A stretch of 64,000 bases of DNA. Origin: Atrina japonica. Taxonomy: Eukaryota > Mollusca > Bivalvia > Pterioida > Pinnidae. The position numbers and the translations under genes were made by a program. How positions within the stretch are numbered: position 1 is the stretch's first letter; each line of letters starts with the position of its first letter. The notes beneath the pieces were generated by a model that did not search any database, was not told where the DNA came from, and saw only the letters and a program-made list of their open reading frames with translations. The DNA lies in contig BROG01000507.1 of NCBI GenBank assembly GCA_030159075.1, positions 372,001-436,000 on the forward strand, read 5' to 3'. Positions 9,236 through 20,315 of the stretch are shown here, piece after piece.

Positions 9236-11320
9236 ATGCAGCTGTGATGTGCACACTCATATGTGTGTTGTGATAAATAAGGGGTTTTAGTTATTAGGAA
9301 TATGTTTGCAAAGACAGTTTATTTCTTTTGTAGTTTCATTAGTTATATAAAAACATTCAATAATTGTTTTATTATGCACTGCTGAGGTAAATCACAGGTA
9401 GGTTTCTTTAAAGAAAGCTGCTTGAAATTTTGTGAATTTGTTACAACTTGTTGGAAATTTATCCATGAATCATACATTTATATATGAGGAAAAAGGATTA
9501 AAAAAACAAGGATAACACTTTTCACTAGATATTTGAGTTTGACTGTAACAGTTCCCATGAAAAATTTACATGAAAGTTAATCTCACAGATAAAATTTTAT
9601 TTACAATAAACAAGTAAACAATAGTTTACAAATATAAATATCAGATGATACAAAACTGGCAGTCTATGACAGACATTTTCCCTATATTTCATGCCCACAG
9701 CATTAATTATTCCATGATGAACCAGTTAAGGCATTCACGCCACCCTGACTTAATACCATTATGATTAGACCATAAAGTTTGTTATCAGGTTTTCCATTTA
9801 TTACAATATAAATATTTTAGATATGTTTCTCTAATGATTTGAAGCCTGTTTGATTTGAATCTTGTTTTTATGGGTTGTTATGTAATAACAACCTATCATG
9901 GGTTTACTTCGACTTTTCATCGAGGGCTATCCTGTTAGCAGTGAAGTGTTCCTGTGACATAGATCTATGCAAGGAAATATTTACAGAAGAGCAAAATATT
10001 TTGGTGAAAATGAAATTGACTTCAGTTTGAATAATCTTTTGATAAAAGGCAACATATTTCTACTTATTTCTGCCTTTTGAAATTACAATTCTTTTGTGTC
10101 TACTTCTTTCAACACTACGTAATTAACATCTATTGATAGATACGGATTCTTGGCAGAGCTAAATTTAAATTCTGGTATCAGTAAATAGAAAATGATCAGC
10201 GATGTATCCTTCCGCCTTATCATGTTATGAGTATAAACAATATTGCATAAGAGCTACTTAGAAGAAACGGATTGAAATGGACGTTTTATATCTTAAAAAT
10301 ACATTTTTGTTTTTAGTAAACAGTATTTGAAAACTGTCAGTATTGTTTTTAGACATTATCTGTCACAGGTAATGTTTTTCATTCCTAAAAGCCATTAAAA
10401 ATATAAAAAGTATGCATTTTAATTTCATTCAAAGCAATCTTAGTTTTGCAATGTACAAAAATGTGCAAACTGTAAGACGCAATTTCATTGGTTGCTGATA
10501 TACATTAAATTAATTCAACCAATCATAAGCATTTTAACTTCAAGCTATACTGATATGGATGCCAGAACTGTCCAATGTGATGGATATTGTAATACAACAA
10601 AAGTAATAAACAAAAACATGTCGATGACGTTGGTAGTGGAACATTTAGTGTGTAAACAACAAGGATATATTTAAATACATGTAATCCACAGTACCAGTTT
10701 CACTTTCGACATTTCAAAAATAAAATTCGTCCGCAACTAGGAAATTGCCAGTTAAACTTATCTAGTACTTTATTGTATTTTTATTTTTTTATGGGGGGGG
10801 GGGGTAAGTTAGGCTAGCTTCTGATGATTAAGATCTTGTTTTTTTTTCTTAAAGGCGACATTGTCTTGACTTAAGAATAATATATTTATTGCAATTAATG
10901 ATAAGTTCAAATTTATCAAAAATAAATTGTAAATGTTTTGGACTAGTTATAAGACATGTATGATTTATCATATCAAGTAAAGACATTAGAACTTCTGTAA
11001 CACTGATACATTTTACTGTGTAGTGTTGCTAAGTTTATAAATGCATGTGCATGTAAATTGTGATGAGAAATTGAAAATTCAAATGTCCAAAGAAGTGGTA
11101 GGCCCGTAATTTAACCTCTTATGCATGTATATGGCAATGTATCTTTATTTTCATTTTACACTGCCTTTCTTTCAGAAATATTTTTTTCTTGATTGGAAGT
11201 AGTTAAGTTAGAATCCAAGGGTTATTTTATCAAAATAACAACCCATTTCAGTACTTCAATCATTAGTACGGTATTATTTGATATATGTATAAAATTCTTG
11301 GTGTTTGAGGTTGTGACATT
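9236..11320. other. 2.1 kb of mostly unique intron sequence
   Basis: No coding exon or known element was recognised. It contains the right copy of the 8764-8835 duplication at 10638-10697 and a G-homopolymer at about 10793-10803. Confidence 0.5.
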
Positions 11321-11410
11321 TTATCCATCTATCCCTGAAAATAATTGACTCTACTGAAAATCAATAACACAGACCAGTCCAAATGTGTCTTTAGGGGTAT
11401 ATGAGTTTCA
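11321..11410 (-). mobile_element. TTAA-MITE (90-bp family), degraded
   Basis: The core AGACCAGTCCAAATGTGTCT and the flanking CTATCCCTGAAAATA and TTTAGGGGTATATGAGTTT identify it. The terminal TTAA is lost. Confidence 0.75.
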
Positions 11411-11463
11411 ACTTATTATTTGTGTAGGCTTGGTAACATTGAGAAACCATTACTACAATGACA

Positions 11464-11586
11464 TGAAGTGAAACCAGGATCTTGAGAGATCACCATATTC
11501 AGAGAACTGCTCAATTAAATAATTTGTTTATAAAACCTTTTAAGGATTCACCTGTCTTGTGAGTCCACATTTTGAGAACTGTTCAG
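11464..11586. mobile_element. CAGTGGAACC-type MITE relict
   Basis: It contains AAGTGAAACCAGGATCTTGA, GAGATCACC and CACCTGTCTTGTGAGTCCAC, motifs of the family at 3902 and 34642. The right end is lost against the next element. Confidence 0.5.
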
Positions 11587-11934
11587 TTAAAAGGGCATTA
11601 GCCACATGTTGTTGTTTTTTTTTCAAAAATTTCCCCTATTTACTACTGATATACACAGCCATTACGAATGTTAAATTCCTATTTGATTTGTGATAATTGA
11701 TTGGGAAACCCAGGTTTGGCACTTCTTTCACTTGCAATTTATTAACTCAACTTTACTATTTGTATATAAATACCACACTGGACCTGACCTTATTTTCACC
11801 AATGGCCCTTCAGGAATATAAGTTTGTGCATGCCGATGTATAGCTCTTATTTGTTATTGTACATCAGGTACAAATAGAAAAAGTAGGACAAATCAGATAT
11901 TTTGGGGGGTAAACACAGCTAATGGCCCTTCAAA
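11587..11934 (+). mobile_element. 350-bp TTAA element (GGGCATTAGC family), copy 1
   Basis: It begins TTAAAAGGGCATTAGC and ends AAACACAGCTAATGGCCC, inverted ends. The internal CTCTTATTTGTTATTGTACA followed by TCAGGTACAA is shared with copies at 25447, 31529 and 41302. There is no coding capacity. Confidence 0.85.
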
Positions 11935-12110
11935 AATTCTGTTAAATAATGTGTCCTTTCTCCTGCAGGGGTTAGTCCATGTGTCCTATTGTGAGCACCA
12001 CATTTTTTATGTGGCCTATTCTGTGTGTTGTTTCCTAAGACATGGTACATTATGTGTTTACTCAGGAAAAGTGAGGATCCCTGCAGGCATGACTTCTCCT
12101 GTGCAGCACA

Positions 12111-12450
12111 TAGCACATGGTTATTTTATGTGCCCTATTCTCCTGTAGCACATGGTTATTTTATGTGCCCTATTCTCCTGTAGCACATGGTTATTTTATG
12201 TGCCCTATTCTCCTATAGCACATGGTTATTTTATGTGCCCTATTCTCCTGTAGCACATGGTTATTTTATGTGCCCTATTCTCCTGTAGCACATGGTTATT
12301 TTATGTGCCCTATTCTCCTGCAGCACATGGTTATTTTATGTGCCCTATTCTCCTGTAGCACATGGTTATTTTATGTGCCCTATTCTCCTGTAGCACATGG
12401 TTGTTTTATGTGCCCTATTCTCCTGTAGCACATGATTAGTTTATGTGTCC
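12111..12450. repeat. Minisatellite, 35-bp unit, about 9-10 copies
   Basis: The unit is GCACATGGTTATTTTATGTG followed by CCCTATTCTCCTGTA. Less similar versions of the unit extend left to about 11950 (ATGTGTCCTATTGTGAGCAC). Copies are nearly identical. The 35-bp period rotates through all three frames, so the open frame across it is accidental. Confidence 0.95.
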
Positions 12451-12895
12451 TACCTGTACCTTCTGCCATTCGGTAAAGTTAAGGATTTGGTTAAAATTTT
12501 GATTAAAGTTTTGTAATCATTCACCATGCACTCACTGAATACTGGTTTCACAGGTAGGGGACATGTATTGATCCATCAATTTTCTCAGAATGCTTGTTTT
12601 ATAAAGAGAAGCAGTTTGATATATGAAATTATTTTGTAAAGAACAGTGCAATAAATAAAATCAAGTAACAGTAATTTGTTTATCAAAAGCAACACATTCC
12701 AGTTCTTTGATTTATTTGAACATTGATTGACAACTTGACAAGTGCTTGTTGAAGCACAACTAGAACCTGTGTTGAAGTCTTATACATTTGATAATTAAGG
12801 TCAGCTTGAAGTGGTATCGGAGCCCATTCACAGATTGCTGTACGTGTTGGGTCAAAATCTTATTTTTGCATAAATTTATGTTTTTGTTTTCCTTT
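12451..12895. other. Non-coding gap, nothing recognised
   Basis: AT-rich sequence with no recognised element. Confidence 0.4.
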
Positions 12896-13095
12896 GCTTT
12901 GTTTATTTTGATGGTGCTGTATGCCATACTCAACAGTTTTTTAGTTACCAGGTGGCAGCCATTGTTATTAATGGTGGGGAAACATTCTCACAAAATCAGC
13001 TGTGGTTCCAGAGGGGTTCTATCCTATGTTGACAAGAGCTGAGAAACAGTGAGATGCTCTAACAACAAGGCCAATTGGAGCCTCCCATGTTTTGT
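12896..13095 (-). mobile_element. SINE-C, degraded near full-length copy
   Basis: Reading the minus strand gives the SINE-C order: tRNA-like head (near 13095-13040), middle at 12960-13010, and tail GTATGGCATACAGC at about 12920. The best full copy for comparison is 29558-29803. Confidence 0.65.
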
Positions 13096-13229
13096 GTAAT
13101 AACTTGATGACTTTATGATAATATTGACTCAAATTCTTGAAATGACCAGAATCCCTGTAATTTGACACTTATCTGAGTTTTACAATGTTTTTATTAAATT
13201 ATCTAAGTTGATTTTATGAGAAAATTTGC

Positions 13230-13370
13230 CAGTTTACTTGTTAAAAGCCATGGGTCTCTTCCCAGGTACATGGTAACCTGTTCTAAAACTGATTGAGTGC
13301 CAACATATGACTGAAAAATTGTTGAGAGTGGTATATAACAACTTTTAAATTCAAATATAATGACTTCAAC
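13230..13370 (+). mobile_element. SINE-C 3' fragment
   Basis: GGGTCTCTTCCCAGGTACAT and CATATGACTGAAAAATTGTT then GAGAGTGGTATATAAC match the 3' half of SINE-C. Confidence 0.65.
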
Positions 13371-13435
13371 AAGTGTCCGAGATGCTATAGCTACATTTTG
13401 ATGGAAAATGTAGTCCGGGATTTTCCACCCTATGG

Positions 13436-13675
13436 TATGGAGTCAAAATAAGACCTCATTCTCAATGCAAAAAACACATTTTTTCCCAATTTACAGTTGA
13501 AATTTTCGAAATGAAGTCAAATGACAATGAATTTGAAGAGATTTGTGTATTTTCAAATAGTTTTGTGTACCGGGTTCTAGATTTCCCAATTTTAATTAAA
13601 TGTTGCATACATTGTCAATCCAAAAAGTCCAGGCCCCAATTTCCCTAAAGTATGGAAAATCATTGAATTTTAACA
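13436..13675 (+). repeat. Dispersed repeat, copy 1 (second copy at 44838)
   Basis: Shared phrases with 44838-45060 include GTCAAAATAAGACC/GTCAAAATAGGGCC, CATTCYCAATGCAAAAA, GAAGTCAAATGA and GATGAATTTGAAGAGATT-like text. The element type is unknown. Confidence 0.75.
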
Positions 13676-13719
13676 AATGATGTTTACAATTAATACAATT
13701 AATTCTGTGAAAGAGCACG

Positions 13720-13935
13720 TTAACTCAACAACCCATGAAGTCACATTTGGACCTGCCCATTTCAAAAAATGGTTGAGTCCACTTTCAGAATTCATTGGGG
13801 TGTATAGTTTAGAATAAAAATTTCATAATAATTTTACATGCTATATAAAACATGCTATCCTGAATTATGACATTAAACCAAACTATTTATAGATTTGGGT
13901 GAGTCTAAATGTGATCATAGGGTTTGATAAGTTAA
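13720..13935. mobile_element. Longer relative of the TTAA-MITE, about 216 bp
   Basis: The left end TTAACTCAACAACCCATGAA, GTCACATTTGGAC is matched by the inverted right end (read as complement: TTAACTTATCAAACCCTATG, ATCACATTTAGAC). Terminal inverted repeats are about 34 bp, flanked by TTAA. The inner sequence is not that of the 91-bp form. Confidence 0.75.
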
Positions 13936-14174
13936 ATCTTCCCTTGTGTTAAGAACTACCGATGGGTGAAAATTAAAACCATTTGAAGCATATTAAATTC
14001 ATGCTAAACATAGTTTCTGTGTGCAGAATTATATTTCATTTCTCCTTGTGTACAATGACCCCATTTTTGTCTCAAGTGATCTCATAACGAAGATTAATGA
14101 TCAGTGTTAGCTAATTCTGGATCACTTCATTGATTTTCAATCGAGCTTAATCAAAGTGACAGCATCTGTATCAT
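13936..14174. other. Non-coding gap, nothing recognised
   Basis: AT-rich sequence before the 102-bp array. Confidence 0.4.
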
Positions 14175-14689
14175 TGTTGACATATCTGTATCAACTGTCA
14201 GATGCTGACCACATAGAGTGGCCAATAGTTGTCAACAAAACACACCACCTAGGCATCCCTCATACTGTCTATATCAGTGCTGTACATCTGTATCAACTGT
14301 CAGATGCTGACCACTTAGATTGGCCAATAGTTGTCAACAAAATACACCACCTAGGCACCACTCACACTGTCTATATCTGTGCTGTATATCTGTATCAACT
14401 GTTAGATGCTGACCACTTAGAGTGGCCAATAGATGTCAACAAAACCCACCACCTAGGCATCCCTCACACTGTCTATATCAGTGCTGTACATCTGTATCAA
14501 CTGTCAGATGCTGACCACTTAGAGTGGCCAATAGATGTCAACAAAACCCACCACCTAGGCATCCCACACACTGTCTATATCAGTGCTGTACATCTGTATC
14601 AACTGTCAGATGCTGACCACTTAGAGTGGCCAATAGTTGTCAACAAAACCCACTGCCTAAGCATCTCTCACACTGTCTCTATTACTTAA
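14175..14689. repeat. Minisatellite, 102-bp unit, about 5 copies
   Basis: Each unit includes CTGTATCAACTGTCAGATGC, TGACCACTTAGAGTGGCCAA and CACTGTCTATATCAGTGCTG. The period is 34 codons, so an open frame of about 177 codons runs through it on the + strand, starting with GTG rather than ATG. No known domain is seen, and stop-free passage follows simply from the period. Confidence 0.93.
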
Positions 14690-14739
14690 AAATGGAGGCA
14701 AGTTTTCAAGATACAATACAATAAACATGTAGGTGTAAG

Positions 14740-14833
14740 CTGTATGGACAGAGACCACTTGTTGTGGTATAGTGTTAAAGCAATTGTCTTGCAAACGGAA
14801 GGTCCTGGGTTCTGGGTCACACTTTAGACTTTA
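14740..14833 (+). mobile_element. tRNA-like SINE head (SINE-B type), truncated
   Basis: GTGGTATAGTGTTAAAGC resembles an A box and GGTCCTGGGTTCTGGGTCAC a B box of a tRNA-derived promoter. It continues as ACTTTAGACTTTAA, as in SINE-B, and is then cut off by the next repeat. Confidence 0.6.
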
Positions 14834-15690
14834 ACAAGAGTTGTCAGAAGACAACAAAGCTCAACAGAAATGAGTGTAAATTTTCAAAATAGGTGTTTGA
14901 CCTATAGCTGTCATGTTACGATTAATATTTTGATTTCTTCGGCTCAGGCTAAAAGTTTTAAAAAGTAGGTCAAAGTCAAAGGTCACTACATCAAATGTCA
15001 AGGTACCAAATGAAAACTCTAGCCATAAGGAATCAGTATGTGAAATATCAAAGCCCAATCCCTCATGGTTTTAAAGACACTGCCAAGGTCATTATTTTTT
15101 TTAAGTAGGTCAAATTCCAAGGTCAAGGTCACTTAGTCAAAAGTCAAGGTACCAAATGAAAGCTCTGGTCATAAGAAATTCATAAATCTATATGTGAAAT
15201 ATCAAAGCCCAATCCCTCATGGTTTAACAAAAAAAGGTTAAAGTTTTTAAAAAGTAGGTCAAGGTTACTAGGTCAAAAGTCAAGGTACCATATGAAAACT
15301 CATAAGAAATCTATATAGTATATGAAATATAAAAGGCCTATTCCTCATAGTTTAAAAGATATAGCCAAGGTTAAATATTTTCAAAAGTAGGTCAGATTAT
15401 GAGGTCAAGGTCACTAGATCAAAAGTCAAGACACCAAATGAAAGCTCTGGTCATAAGAAATATATATTTAGAATATCAAAGTCCTATTCTTCATGGTTTA
15501 AAAGGTATTGCTATGGTTAATGTTTTTTAAAAAGTAGGTCAAAGTCCAAGGTCATTAGGTCAAAAGTCATGGTACCAAATGAAAGCTCTGGTCATAAGAA
15601 TTCTATATATGAAATATTAAAGTCATGCCCCTTGCAGTTAAAAAGATATAGGGCAGTTTTGTCTACAGACGGCAACACAGGGGTGGGGGT
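14834..15690 (-). repeat. Tandem repeat, about 142-bp unit, 5 copies, made from a dispersed element
   Basis: Units contain AAAAAGTAGGTCAAAGTC, CAAGGTACCAAATGAAAGC and ATATCAAAGCCCAATCCCTC. The motif GGTACCAAATGAAA recurs at intervals of 136-146 bp. Outer parts (AGAGTTGTCAGAAGACAACA on the left, TGTCTACAGACGGCAACA on the right) match, inverted, the single element at 47321-47780. This is one dispersed element with an amplified middle. Confidence 0.85.
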
Positions 15691-15805
15691 ATAAAAGGAC
15701 CCTCACTGTATTGACGTCAGTCCATAGCACAGGTCAAAATTTGTAGCACTTCACCTAAAGCTATTGCCATCTCAATATAAGTGAAAAACAAAAATCCAAA
15801 CAAAT
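15690..15805 (+). mobile_element. SINE-B 3' fragment
   Basis: AAGGACCCTCACTGTATTG, GTCCATAGCACAGGTCAAAA, TTTGTAGCACTTCACC and a tail of CAAACAAATAAG identify it. Confidence 0.8.
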
Positions 15806-17100
15806 AAGATCTTGTATGGTATTAAAATGAATCAAAACTTGTTTGTGTAAATGCAGGCTTTAATCTGCAGCAAATTAATTTTTCACTTTTCAAAGAAAAC
15901 ATAATACAGATGTTTGGACATGAAGAATTTATTTAGTTCATTTAAAGTGACATTCGTTTCATACTGAAATTCCAGTTGATTGAGATGATGATTCCAGTAT
16001 TGCAGGATTTATATTTTGCTCGAGAAAATTGAAATGTGAAGGAATAATATTTCAATTGAATAATCGAATTCTCTGTCAAAATTCTGTACTTGATAATAGC
16101 CACTCTGTATATATCATACCATAAACTTGAGATGAAATATTGGTATTAATATTTCACTGTTATGTTATGAGAGAGCTATCATTTCCTAGACGATTCTTTG
16201 CATGTGAAGTCTGTGTTGATTTGTGTATGTGGAAGATTGGATTGGGATGGATTTAATGTGTCAGGGTTTGATAAGTAGTTTGGAGTTAAATATGTCATAA
16301 ACAGAACCATCCAGTAATACCGGCCATAGATTTATCTCGACAGGGTTTGTTTAGGATGTAGAGTAATATTAGGAATTTGTCATGCCAAAATGGCAAAAAT
16401 AAACCTTGAATTTTGTTTGTACAAAATGTTGCCATGAGAACGAAATTTTTCTTTTTCATTATTAAAAAGTACTTCAGTTGAGCGGGTAAAATGCAGGGTC
16501 ACTATGCTTGCCCATTGGTTTTTCTGTTCATCAGTCCACACAAATACGAAGTGTTCCAAGAAATATGTGATAAAATGGACTTTCAGCTTATCATGATGAA
16601 GTCTCTTATAAGGAATGATGTCATATAACACAGAAGGAGGACAGGTCAGGTCAAGGTCAGGCAGGGTTTTTCCTCCAATCCCAAAGCTTTATTATAAATT
16701 GCCATAAATATAAATGTACATGCTTATATACCTCTCTCTCTCTCTCTGTCTCTCTCCATCAGTTTCTCTTTCTATCTGAATGTACAAAGCCAAATTAACA
16801 CATGTTGACAACTTAAGATGACCCTAGTATAGTCATTCTGTTCTCAAATAGTGCTATCAGATTTCAACCATATTAGTCTGAAGTTTATCCAAGGTTTTAT
16901 TATCGCAAATGTAAAAGGATTACATGCCATGATAACTATGAAATATGAAAGATTTTAAGTCATGGTGGTCATGGCAGAATTAGGACCCATGTCCCATATA
17001 ATGACATCCATAAGACATTTTTAAAAATGAATGAGGCTCCTGGTGCATCGATGGACCTATAACCTTGGGTAGAAGTTAATATAATCTCTATGAATTTGAG
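15806..17100. other. 1.3 kb of mostly unique intron sequence
   Basis: No coding exon was recognised. A short CT-rich microsatellite lies at 16731-16758. Confidence 0.5.
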
Positions 17101-17265
17101 AAGGCCCAAGTGAGCTATTGTGATCACTCCATGTCTGTCATCTATCTGTAAATTTTTCCTATCATCGACTTCTCCTCTGAAGAGATTTTGATGAATCTTT
17201 ACAGGACGCAAGTACTCAAGGTCCTCTATTTAGTTTGTATTTTGCTACCAGATAGCCCCGGGGGT
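17101..17265 (+). mobile_element. AGCTATTGTGATCAC repeat (family D), fragment
   Basis: AAGTGAGCTATTGTGATCAC, CGACTTCTCCTCTGAAGAG and TCTTTACAGGACGCAAGTAC match the copies at 17635, 60330 and 61230. It is interrupted by SINE-C sequence. Confidence 0.75.
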
Positions 17266-17271
17266 TTATCT

Positions 17272-17420
17272 TTAACAACATGCCTCCTGAAAGTAAACAA
17301 GCAAACTATCTCACAAAAACAGCTTAGATTCTCGTAGGACATGAACCAGCACTGACTAGAGGTGAGAGATTCCATGGTTAAAAACTTGATGCTCTGTAAC
17401 CACTTGGGTACGGAGCTCTC
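17272..17420 (-). mobile_element. SINE-C 5' part
   Basis: Minus strand: tRNA-like head near GTACCCAAGTGGTTACAGAG and the post-head AAAGTTTGC-like text (reading AAGTAAACAAGCAAACTATC on the + strand). Confidence 0.7.
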
Positions 17421-17424
17421 AACA

Positions 17425-17568
17425 AGCCCCTCTTCCACTTGCGGAATGCCGATGGTCTCCTCCCAGGTACATTTTAACCGGGTTTTCTCCTCCACCATTA
17501 AAAACTGGCCATCACCATCACCACATAACTGAAAAATTGTTAAGTGTGGCGTAAAACACTATTAAAAA
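17425..17568 (+). mobile_element. SINE-C 3' part
   Basis: TTGCGGAATGCCGATGGTCT, TTCTCCTCCACCATTAAAAA, CTGAAAAATTGTTAAGTGTG and GCGTAAAACACTA match the SINE-C 3' half. It lies head-to-head with the preceding SINE-C piece, giving an inverted pair. Confidence 0.75.
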
Positions 17569-17569
17569 A

Positions 17570-18240
17570 AATGGATGCTACCATGGCCTTGGGTAGAAGG
17601 TAATATTATCTTTAAGACATTGAGAAGGTTCAAGTGAGCTATTGTGATCACTCTACATCTGTCATCCATCCGTAAATTTTTCGACTTCTCCTCTGAAACC
17701 ACTGAAGAGATTTTGATGAATCTTTACAGGAAGCAAGTACTCAAGGTTCTCTACTTAGATTGTATTTTTTGGCCAAATCACCCTAGGGGTAGATCCAGGA
17801 TATTTTTCATAGTAATAAAAAAAATTGATTTTTGATGTGTTTTTGAAGTCTGTCATTTTCATTTTTTATTTTTTGTATGATTTCTTTTATCATCTCCCCT
17901 CAAATTCATTATGATGCATCCATTTTATGTGTTTTACCTGTATATAGGTGAAGAAATGTTTTTTTGACAGAATTTTGCTAAAAAGTATTTTTTAAATATT
18001 TTTATGATTATCTTAGGACTGCAATAAAGAGGAGGGGATTCACATGGCCAGCTTGTTCTTGTAAAACCACATAAGGGATTTTGATGAAACTTTACAGGAA
18101 GCAAGTTCATAGTCTTCTACCATATTTGTGTATTTTTGGCCAGATCAACCTGAATATTCTTCTTGGTCTTCTTTCCACATTTGTAGATGGTTCTCTGGTG
18201 AGGGAATTAGGCTTACTTGGGCCTCTTGTTTGTTTTTGTT
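17570..18240 (+). mobile_element. Family D repeat with two internal starts
   Basis: Two copies of the block that runs from GTGAGCTATTGTGATCAC to TTTACAGGAAGCAAG are present (17635-17775 and 18040-18200). Between them is the spacer with TGTATGATTTCTTT and TTACCTGTATATAGGTGAAG that is also found at 59560-59690, 60720-60850 and 61610-61730. Confidence 0.8.
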
Positions 18241-18309
18241 TTATATTCTTGTTGAGACTTTTTCTTCTTTTGCCAAGCACTTACCAAAGAAACAGTCATT
18301 ACCTAAATT

Positions 18310-18555
18310 CTTAGTTATGATCCAATACTGGGAATCAAATCCAGGGGCCCGTTTTTTGAAAAGTCGTAAGTCCTAAATCCTAAGTTGTAGTCCTAATTGT
18401 CATGGGAATGACCAATCAGCGATGTGTTGCCATGGTAGTTAGGACTAAAAGTTAGAATTTAGAACTTATGACCTTTTGTAAAACGGGCCCCAGGACCTTG
18501 AAGCTCCTCTTGAAAGGTGAATACTCTACCAATAGACCACTCTGAGACGTCTAAT
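18310..18555 (-). mobile_element. tRNA-headed SINE fragment, interrupted by a fold-back element
   Basis: Joining both flanks of 18342-18493 and reading the minus strand gives TGGTCTATTGGTAGAGTATT as an A-box region and GGATTTGATTCCC as a B box. The fold-back element has landed in or next to the B box. Confidence 0.6.
18342..18493. mobile_element. Fold-back MITE, about 150 bp, GGGGCCCGTTTT ends
   Basis: The left arm GGGGCCCGTTTTTTGAAAAG, TCGTAAGTCCTAAATCCTAA is matched by the inverted right arm (complement GGGGCCCGTTTTACAAAAGG, TCATAAGTTCTAAATTCTAA). CCAGG at both edges could be a short target duplication. Confidence 0.85.
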
Positions 18556-18565
18556 TTTCTTTGTA

Positions 18566-18656
18566 TTAACTCATTCACCCCTAAAAACACATTTGGACTG
18601 GCCTAAGTCATTAACTTACAGAGGAGTCCATTGTTTTATAGGGATTTATGAGTTAA
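18566..18656 (+). mobile_element. TTAA-MITE (90-bp family)
   Basis: It begins TTAACTCATTCACCCCTAAA and ends ATTTATGAGTTAA, with the core ACATTTGGACTGGCCTAAGT. Confidence 0.88.
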
Positions 18657-18736
18657 AGCACTTTCAACATTTTAGTTATATGGAGGACAGCCAGTTGTTT
18701 TTTTTTATGATGGAGAGAACCTGTTGTATCTTCACA

Positions 18737-18890
18737 CCCCCCCCCCCCCCCCAAAAGTAAACTGGCAAACTTTCTTGCAAAATCTTCTTAAATTCCACTG
18801 GTACTTGAACCAGATATGACACTGACTAGAGGTGAGAGAGTCCATGTTTTAAAGCTTGATGCTTTAGCCACTTGGGTACAGAGCCCGAAG
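18737..18890 (-). mobile_element. SINE-C 5' part, preceded by a C-homopolymer
   Basis: A run of about 16 C residues (18737-18752) is followed by a minus-strand SINE-C piece: AAGTAAACTGGCAAACTTTC, TGACTAGAGGTGAGAGAG, GCTTTAGCCACTTGGGTACA. Confidence 0.75.
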
Positions 18891-19496
18891 GTAGCTAGAA
18901 TACTTCAATTCTTGTGAATTACATACCGACTTGGTGAAAATCGACTTTTTATATTGGAGTGTTCTGTTTTGTTTGTTAACTGTATATTACATAACAATTG
19001 CTCATAAAATGGATAATTAATTAATTTATAAATGTTAAAGATATAAAAATTATGGAAAATATTGTATTGGAATGATTGGAAACAATATTATATTTACCCA
19101 GCACTTAAATTTGTTTTCAATATTGGCATGATCGTTAAGCAACACTCTTTGTTATTGTTTGTTGATTTAAGTTAAACAAATGTTCAAATATTTCAGAATG
19201 AGAATTAAACAACAAAATATTTGATTATAGAATTGACACTCAAATATTTGGTCATATTTAAAGCGATATGAGCTGTCGTAGGTGAAAAATTTACATGCCC
19301 ATTTTATTTAATATTTAATCTCATATATATCCCAAAGAGACCATCTGGTGGTTGGAATAACAAATGCATGTGTAAAATTGCAACAATCTTGCCAAACGTA
19401 ACTCATGATATCAGTTATTCTTTGTCTGCCATTACTTTGAGCATTGCAAATTAACTTTTGGTAAATTTTTAGGAAGATTACTGAGTGTCCAAAAAA
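18891..19496. other. Non-coding gap, nothing recognised
   Basis: AT-rich unique-looking sequence between SINE-C and the 800-bp repeat. Confidence 0.45.
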
Positions 19497-20292
19497 CACG
19501 TGCTATTTGCAGTTAATATACATTCTATTCTTATTACCCTTTGCGTTTATTTTCGTACATCATCATTTCATACCTAAATCAGGCAAAGTTGGTCTTTTTA
19601 GTTATTTCAAAACATTCATTTCTGAAATTGTCCACTTGTCGGGTATATTGGGTGATCTCGACCCATTTTTAACTTGTCCCATCGCATTCTCAGCTTTATC
19701 ATTCTTGACACATATGATCATGAACTGCCCAGTTCCACCGGACATGGCGGCACGATTGTAAAACATGAGGTACGCATACTTTTCACAGTTATGTTGTTTT
19801 GATTTTGTCAATGTCAGCATTCAGGGTAACATTAAAGATCAGAAAAATTTCTTTTTGTGACCTGATATATTTATTCATATATTCATCCGGTTTTTCTTCA
19901 GGTATTTAAAATAGCATTGAAAAGCATATATTTTACATAATACATGCACTTTCCAAAAAAATCACGTCCTGTATTTTAAAAGTAAATATAAAACACATAA
20001 AAATCGGCCAACTTTAACATAGTCCGAGTGCGTAAAGGACCTAGATCCCCTGACGAATTACGAAGTACATTTGATATTGAGAAAGAGTTTATTTGAAAGG
20101 TCATTGCATACGGAAATACAGCTGGATTTTTTAAGGTATGAGAAAACTTAAAATTCTAATAAAACAAATAACTTCGAATAGAAGATCTTTTACAATGTGT
20201 CACGTGTTTGATAATGTATTTGAACACACATTTTATCATATTCTCGACTATATGTCAGGGGAAAAAAATAATCATTGTGACAGCTTATATCG
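19497..20292 (+). mobile_element. 800-bp dispersed repeat, copy 2
   Basis: It matches 6712-7512 in inverted orientation over its whole length, well beyond the shared 85-codon open frame (19507-19761). The open frame starts at TTG, and differences between copies are mostly residue-changing, so purifying selection on a protein is not supported. A degraded SINE-C lies just outside its right edge. Confidence 0.85.
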
Positions 20293-20315
20293 CTTTAAGT
20301 ACAAATATATCATTC

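Noticed and set aside
12222..12428. Open frame over the 35-bp array
   Set aside because: The period is not a multiple of three, so the array reads through all frames in turn; the open frame is a by-product of the repeat.
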